Assembly: GCA_033856335.1 (NCBI GenBank)
Contig: JAWVFG010000158.1
Location: forward strand, 1 to 5,842
DNA from: DASUPK01 sp033856335
GTDB taxonomy: Bacteria > Actinomycetota > Thermoleophilia > Solirubrobacterales > 70-9
DNA length: 5,842 nucleotides
Direction of reading: 5' to 3'
Shown: piece by piece, positions 5,115-5,842 of the stretch
Position numbering within the stretch: the first letter of the stretch is position 1
How the letters are laid out: the number at the start of each line of letters is the position of its first letter
The notes under the pieces: model-generated
Database searches by the model: none
The model's input: the letters and a program-made list of their open reading frames with translations, nothing else
What the model was told of the DNA's origin: nothing
Translations under genes and position numbers: made by a program

Positions 5115-5842
5115 GTGGAGGACCCGCTGGAGGCATTCCGGATCGACGGGCGCGTCGCGATCGTGACCGGGGCCTCGTCGGGCCTCGGCGCCCGCTTCGC
5201 CGAGGTGCTTGCGGCGGCCGGCGCCAGGGTGATCATGGCGGCGAGGCGCATCGAACAACTCGAGGAGCGGGTGGAGCGTCTGCGTGCCGGTGGGGCCGAG
5301 GCCGTCGCCGTCCCTTGCGACGTGACAGTGGACGCCGACGTTGAGCAGCTCGTGCAGGCGGCGCTCGACCGGTACGGGACGATCGACATCCTGGTCAACA
5401 ACGCCGGGATCGCTCCGGACGAGGATGAGGAGATCGAATCGCCGACCTCCTTCAGGCGGGTGCTCGAGGTCAACACGACGGGCCCCTTCCTCTGCTCGCG
5501 GGCGGTGGCCCCCGTGATGCTCGACCGCGGCGGGGGATCGATCGTGAACATGGCTTCGATCAGCGGCCTCGTGGCCGGCGACGGCCCCGACACCCCTTCC
5601 TACACCGCCTCGAAGGGGGCGGTGGTCAACCTGACTCGTGAGCTCGCGGTCCGGTGGGCGGCCCACGGCGTCCGCGTGAACGCGATCGCCCCCGGCTACT
5701 TCCCCTCCGAGATGACGGCCGACACTCTGAGCACGGACGAGGGCCGCAGGTTCATCGCGGAACGGACGCCGATGGGACGCGCGGGGCGCTCCGAGGAGCT
5801 CGATGGCGCCCTCCTCTTTCTGGCCTCCGACGCCTCCGCCTA
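5115..5842 (+). CDS. Short-chain dehydrogenase/reductase (SDR), truncated at window end
   Basis: 242 codons are visible with no stop; a classical SDR of about 250-260 residues would need roughly 10-20 more. It is an NAD(P)(H)-dependent oxidoreductase with a Rossmann fold. Seen motifs: TGASSGLG at 18-25 (cofactor-binding TGxxxGxG), CDV at 68-70 (adenine-ring contact), NNAG at 95-98, the active-site tetrad Asn120, Ser148, Tyr163 and Lys167 (SYTASKG at 162-168), and the IAPGY block at 191-195. The arginine pair after the second strand (R44, R45 region of MAARR) hints at NADP(H) preference. The substrate cannot be told from sequence: 3-oxoacyl-ACP reductase-like or gluconate/alcohol dehydrogenase-like members share these motifs. 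The GTG start gives a usual short N-terminal extension before the first strand (VAIVTGA) and follows a TAGAGT box at leaderless distance. It is probably transcribed on its own. Confidence 0.94.
   Translation, partial: MEDPLEAFRIDGRVAIVTGASSGLGARFAEVLAAAGARVIMAARRIEQLEERVERLRAGGAEAVAVPCDVTVDADVEQLVQAALDRYGTIDILVNNAGIAPDEDEEIESPTSFRRVLEVNTTGPFLCSRAVAPVMLDRGGGSIVNMASISGLVAGDGPDTPSYTASKGAVVNLTRELAVRWAAHGVRVNAIAPGYFPSEMTADTLSTDEGRRFIAERTPMGRAGRSEELDGALLFLASDASA

Noticed and set aside
2702..5593. A 963-codon open frame on the minus strand spanning four + strand genes
   Set aside because: Its translation is rich in Arg/Gly/Pro/Ala with no recognisable domain, and it lies opposite genes with clear family motifs (S11 peptidase, SDR). 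Long antisense open frames are expected in high-GC DNA where stop codons are rare.
1..5842. Search for CRISPR repeats, insertion-sequence ends, tRNA or rRNA genes and riboswitches
   Set aside because: No regularly spaced direct repeats, transposase-like frame, terminal inverted repeats or tRNA-like folding were seen by eye; the window is nearly filled by protein-coding genes.

Overview
This 5.8 kb window is a high-GC, gene-dense bacterial segment with every convincing gene on the + strand. GTG and TTG starts, G/C-rich third codon positions, almost no Shine-Dalgarno sequences and TAGNNT boxes a few bases before start codons suggest an actinobacterial-type chromosome. A deep lineage such as Thermoleophilia (Gaiellales/Solirubrobacterales) is my guess from style; no rRNA or marker gene is present to prove it.

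Layout. (1) Positions 3-131 hold the last 42 codons of lipoyl synthase (lipA). (2) Positions 206-1399 encode a secreted protein with a glycoside-hydrolase-like domain and a C-terminal peptidoglycan-binding domain. (3) Positions 1435-4477 form a tight four-gene run: a rhomboid intramembrane serine protease, a 71-residue two-helix membrane protein, a penicillin-binding D-Ala-D-Ala carboxypeptidase (peptidase S11), and a membrane protein of about seven helices with no recognised family. The junctions are 6 nt apart, 8 nt overlapping and 0 nt apart, so they are probably one translationally coupled operon. (4) A gap of 96 nt (4478-4573) carries a weak hairpin and promoter-like boxes. (5) Positions 4574-5098 encode a single-helix membrane-anchored protein of unknown function. 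(6) Positions 5115-5842 encode a short-chain dehydrogenase/reductase cut by the window end.

How the genes may work together. The secreted peptidoglycan-binding protein and the D,D-carboxypeptidase both point to the cell envelope, and the rhomboid shares an operon with the carboxypeptidase and two uncharacterised membrane proteins. An envelope-maintenance or membrane-proteolysis module is a reasonable inference but is not shown by sequence alone. The lipA and SDR genes look like unrelated metabolic neighbours.

No mobile element, CRISPR array, tRNA, rRNA or riboswitch was recognised. The most distinctive signals are the recurring TAGNNT boxes close to starts (leaderless or near-leaderless transcription) and the compact rhomboid/carboxypeptidase operon with two orphan membrane proteins.
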